NCBI RefSeq assembly: GCF_024055605.1
Contig: NZ_JAMXLX010000008.1
Span: 69,501 to 133,500, forward strand
Length of the DNA: 64,000 nucleotides
Direction of reading: 5' to 3'
Source of the DNA: Ciceribacter sichuanensis
Lineage (GTDB): Bacteria > Pseudomonadota > Alphaproteobacteria > Rhizobiales > Rhizobiaceae
This document shows, one piece after another, positions 62,378 to 64,000 of this stretch. The notes below the pieces were generated by a model, which did not search any database, was not told the DNA's origin, and saw nothing but the letters and a program-made list of their open reading frames with translations. The translations under genes and the position numbers were made by a program. How positions within the stretch are numbered: the stretch's first letter is position 1; every line of letters begins with the position of its first letter.

Positions 62378-63097
62378 GTGACAGCAGATCTCATCATCTT
62401 CGATTGCGACGGCGTATTGATCGACAGCGAGCCGCTTGCCAGCCGGGTATTCTGGCAGGCCCTGCGCAACGCCGGCTCGGACATTTCCCATGCCGAGGTC
62501 CACCGCCGTTTCACCGGCTACTCCGAAACGGACGCGAAACGCATCTGCGCCGAGGAACTGGGCATAGAGGATGTCGAAAGTGTCTTCGCAGAAGCCTCGG
62601 CCAATCTTTACCCCGAGTTCGCCCACGCGCTGACCCCGATGCCCGGCATCGTCCCGGTCGTGCGCGCCCTGCGTCAACCGAAATGCGTCGCCTCCAACAG
62701 CACGGTGGAGCGGCTGAAGAACAGTCTTGGCCTGTTCGATCTCTGGAACGAGTTTTCGCCGAACGTCTTCAGCGCCGAGATGGTCGACAGGCCGAAGCCT
62801 GCGCCGGATCTCTTTCTTCTCTGCGCCGAGCGGTTCGGCGTCGAACCTTCGCGCTGCCTTGTCATCGACGATAGCGCCCACGGCATTACGGGTGCGGTCG
62901 CCGCCGGCATGAGGGCTATCGGCTTCGTCGATCCCGCCGATCCGCGGGAAGGACGTCACGCAGTGCTGGCAGGCGCCGGCGCAATCTGCGTCGCCACCGG
63001 CGCGGATGAACTTTCAAGAGCTTTCGACACGGTCCTGTCCCCGCCAGCGCGCCATTCCTTTGGACGCGATGTCGCGGATCTCCCCGTGGACGCCTGA
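62378..63097 (+). CDS. HAD-superfamily sugar-phosphatase-like hydrolase
   Basis: 239 residues. HAD motif I FDCDGVLIDSE near the N-terminus, motif II Ser/Thr in ASNST, motif III lysine in VDRPKPAPD and motif IV acids in VIDDSAHG are all present; the helical cap between motifs I and II marks subclass IA. Relatives dephosphorylate sugar or polyol phosphates. The GTG at 62378 starts the protein next to motif I; the upstream frame is basic and unconvincing, and the ribosome site is weak. It is followed after 135 bases by an ABC binding protein and may belong to the same catabolic unit. Confidence 0.87.
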   Translation: MTADLIIFDCDGVLIDSEPLASRVFWQALRNAGSDISHAEVHRRFTGYSETDAKRICAEELGIEDVESVFAEASANLYPEFAHALTPMPGIVPVVRALRQPKCVASNSTVERLKNSLGLFDLWNEFSPNVFSAEMVDRPKPAPDLFLLCAERFGVEPSRCLVIDDSAHGITGAVAAGMRAIGFVDPADPREGRHAVLAGAGAICVATGADELSRAFDTVLSPPARHSFGRDVADLPVDA

Positions 63098-63232
63098 TCG
63101 CTGCGCGTCGCGGCCTCCGCGGCGGGCAATATCACCAAAAATTCATGGGTCCATTAACAGACGGACATCCGGAAGGCGCAAGAACACTGCTTCCGCTTTC
63201 CATGCCGTCCTCTTGCGAAAAGGAGTATCCCG

Positions 63233-64000
63233 ATGCTTCCCATCACACGACGTAACGCGCTCGGACTTATGGGCGCGACCGCCGGCAGCCTCATCCTGCC
63301 ACGCTCGGTTTTCAGCCAGGGCAAGCGCCCCTCAGTGACGATCGCCGTGCAGAAGATCACCAACAACAATACCCTCGACGTCTGGAACGAACAGTCCAAC
63401 GTCGGCGAGCGCATTTTCTTCCCGAACTTTTGGGAAGGTCTGATCCTGCGTGACTGGATGGGCAACCAGGGTCCAGTTCCCGGCCTCGCCACAGAATGGC
63501 GCCGCATCGACGACAAGACGCTTGAACTCAAGCTGCGCCAGGGCGTGAAGTTCCACAACGGCGACGAATTGACGGCGGACGACGTCGTCTTCTCCTTCTC
63601 CAAGGAGCGCGTGTTCGGCAATACCGAACCGAAGGGCGGCAAGACGATCTTCGAATCCGACAACAAGCCAACCACCGTCAAGGAACTGCCGGCAATCGTT
63701 CCCGGCATCGGCCGTCGCCTGTGGCCGGCACTCGCCGGTGTCGAAGCCGTCGACAAGTATACCGTCCGCTTCCACAACGCCACGCCGGACGTAACGCTGG
63801 AAGGCCGGCTCTATTCCGGCGGTAGCCAGATCGCCAACCGCCGCGCCTGGGATGAAGCCGCAAGCTACACCGACTGGGCCCGCAAGCCGATCACCACCGG
63901 CCCCTACATGGTCGGCGAATACAAGCCGGACGTCTCGCTAACACTTGTCGCCTTCGATGAATACTGGGGTGGCCGCCCGCCGCTCGAGGAAATCCGTTTC
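63233..64000 (+). CDS. Peptide/nickel-type ABC transporter substrate-binding protein, N-terminal part (3' end outside window)
   Basis: 256 codons are visible, with no stop before the window end. The ATG at 63233 follows AGGAG at good spacing. A twin-arginine-like signal (R6-R7, NALGLMGATAG) precedes an SBP family 5 domain: QGVKFHNGDELTADDVVFSF is the family signature and TTGPYMVGEYKPD follows in the right place. Substrate unknown; the upstream SorC regulator and HAD phosphatase point to a sugar, polyol or opine-like compound rather than peptides. Confidence 0.9.
   Translation, partial: MLPITRRNALGLMGATAGSLILPRSVFSQGKRPSVTIAVQKITNNNTLDVWNEQSNVGERIFFPNFWEGLILRDWMGNQGPVPGLATEWRRIDDKTLELKLRQGVKFHNGDELTADDVVFSFSKERVFGNTEPKGGKTIFESDNKPTTVKELPAIVPGIGRRLWPALAGVEAVDKYTVRFHNATPDVTLEGRLYSGGSQIANRRAWDEAASYTDWARKPITTGPYMVGEYKPDVSLTLVAFDEYWGGRPPLEEIRF

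Noticed and set aside
1..64000. Search for tRNA, rRNA, CRISPR, insertion sequences and attachment sites
   Set aside because: No cloverleaf, spaced direct repeats, transposase or integrase motif was recognised by eye; a dedicated scan could still find a short element.

Overview
The window looks like chromosomal DNA of a GC-rich alphaproteobacterium, most likely a denitrifying member of the Rhizobiales (Rhizobiaceae). This is inferred from gene content and order: an alpha-2-macroglobulin/pbpC pair, an ExoD protein, a class I nirK-nirV-nnrR-pseudoazurin block, norEFCBQD, a single-domain XylG, and ExoV-like polysaccharide genes. The sequence alone does not fix genus or species. Coding density is high. 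No rRNA, tRNA, insertion sequence, prophage or CRISPR array was seen.

Layout. 1-5.2 kb: cell-envelope pair (alpha-2-macroglobulin, cut by the window start, and penicillin-binding protein 1C). 5.2-8.0 kb: OsmC-like protein, DUF475 membrane protein, ExoD-like protein. 8.0-24.3 kb: a denitrification island. It holds pseudoazurin, the regulator NnrR, NirV, the copper nitrite reductase NirK, NnrS, a four-gene operon of unknown function (DUF2249, polytopic membrane protein, double DUF2249, DUF59/MIP18), hemN, norDQBC and norFE, then a short operon of a 51-residue membrane protein, a hemerythrin-like protein and NnrU. 24.3-28.9 kb: ubiX-ubiD and, divergently, ubiT-ubiU-ubiV, the oxygen-independent ubiquinone pathway. 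29.0-35.0 kb: an RND efflux operon with two adaptor lipoproteins, one pump and a TetR regulator. 35.1-40.2 kb: a complete peptide/nickel-type ABC importer. 40.2-42.5 kb: TauE/SafE exporter and a GlxA-type AraC regulator. 42.5-47.4 kb: xylose ABC importer xylFHG with a divergent ROK regulator. 47.5-50.3 kb: an FtsK translocase without membrane segments. 50.4-61.2 kb: galE and a surface-polysaccharide cluster (two glycosyltransferases, two acyltransferases, flippase, pyruvyltransferase, polymerase, two SGNH hydrolases). 61.2-64 kb: SorC-type regulator, HAD phosphatase and a peptide-type ABC binding protein cut by the window end.

How it fits together. NirK reduces nitrite to NO with electrons from pseudoazurin; NorCB reduces NO to N2O; NorQD and probably NorEF support NorCB. 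HemN supplies haem without oxygen and UbiTUV/UbiDX supply ubiquinone without oxygen, so the respiratory chain can be built under anoxia. No nitrate reductase or nitrous oxide reductase gene is in the window. Eight palindromic TTG-N8-CAA sites (CRP/FNR family; here probably NnrR, possibly also an FnrN-type protein) lie in the six intergenic regions that serve these genes. They tie nirK, pseudoazurin, nnrS, hemN, the DUF2249 operon, norCBQD, the norE / hemerythrin-nnrU pair and the ubi genes into one apparent regulon. The best candidates for undescribed biology are the DUF2249/membrane-protein/DUF59 operon and the small-membrane-protein/hemerythrin/nnrU operon, both carrying such a site.
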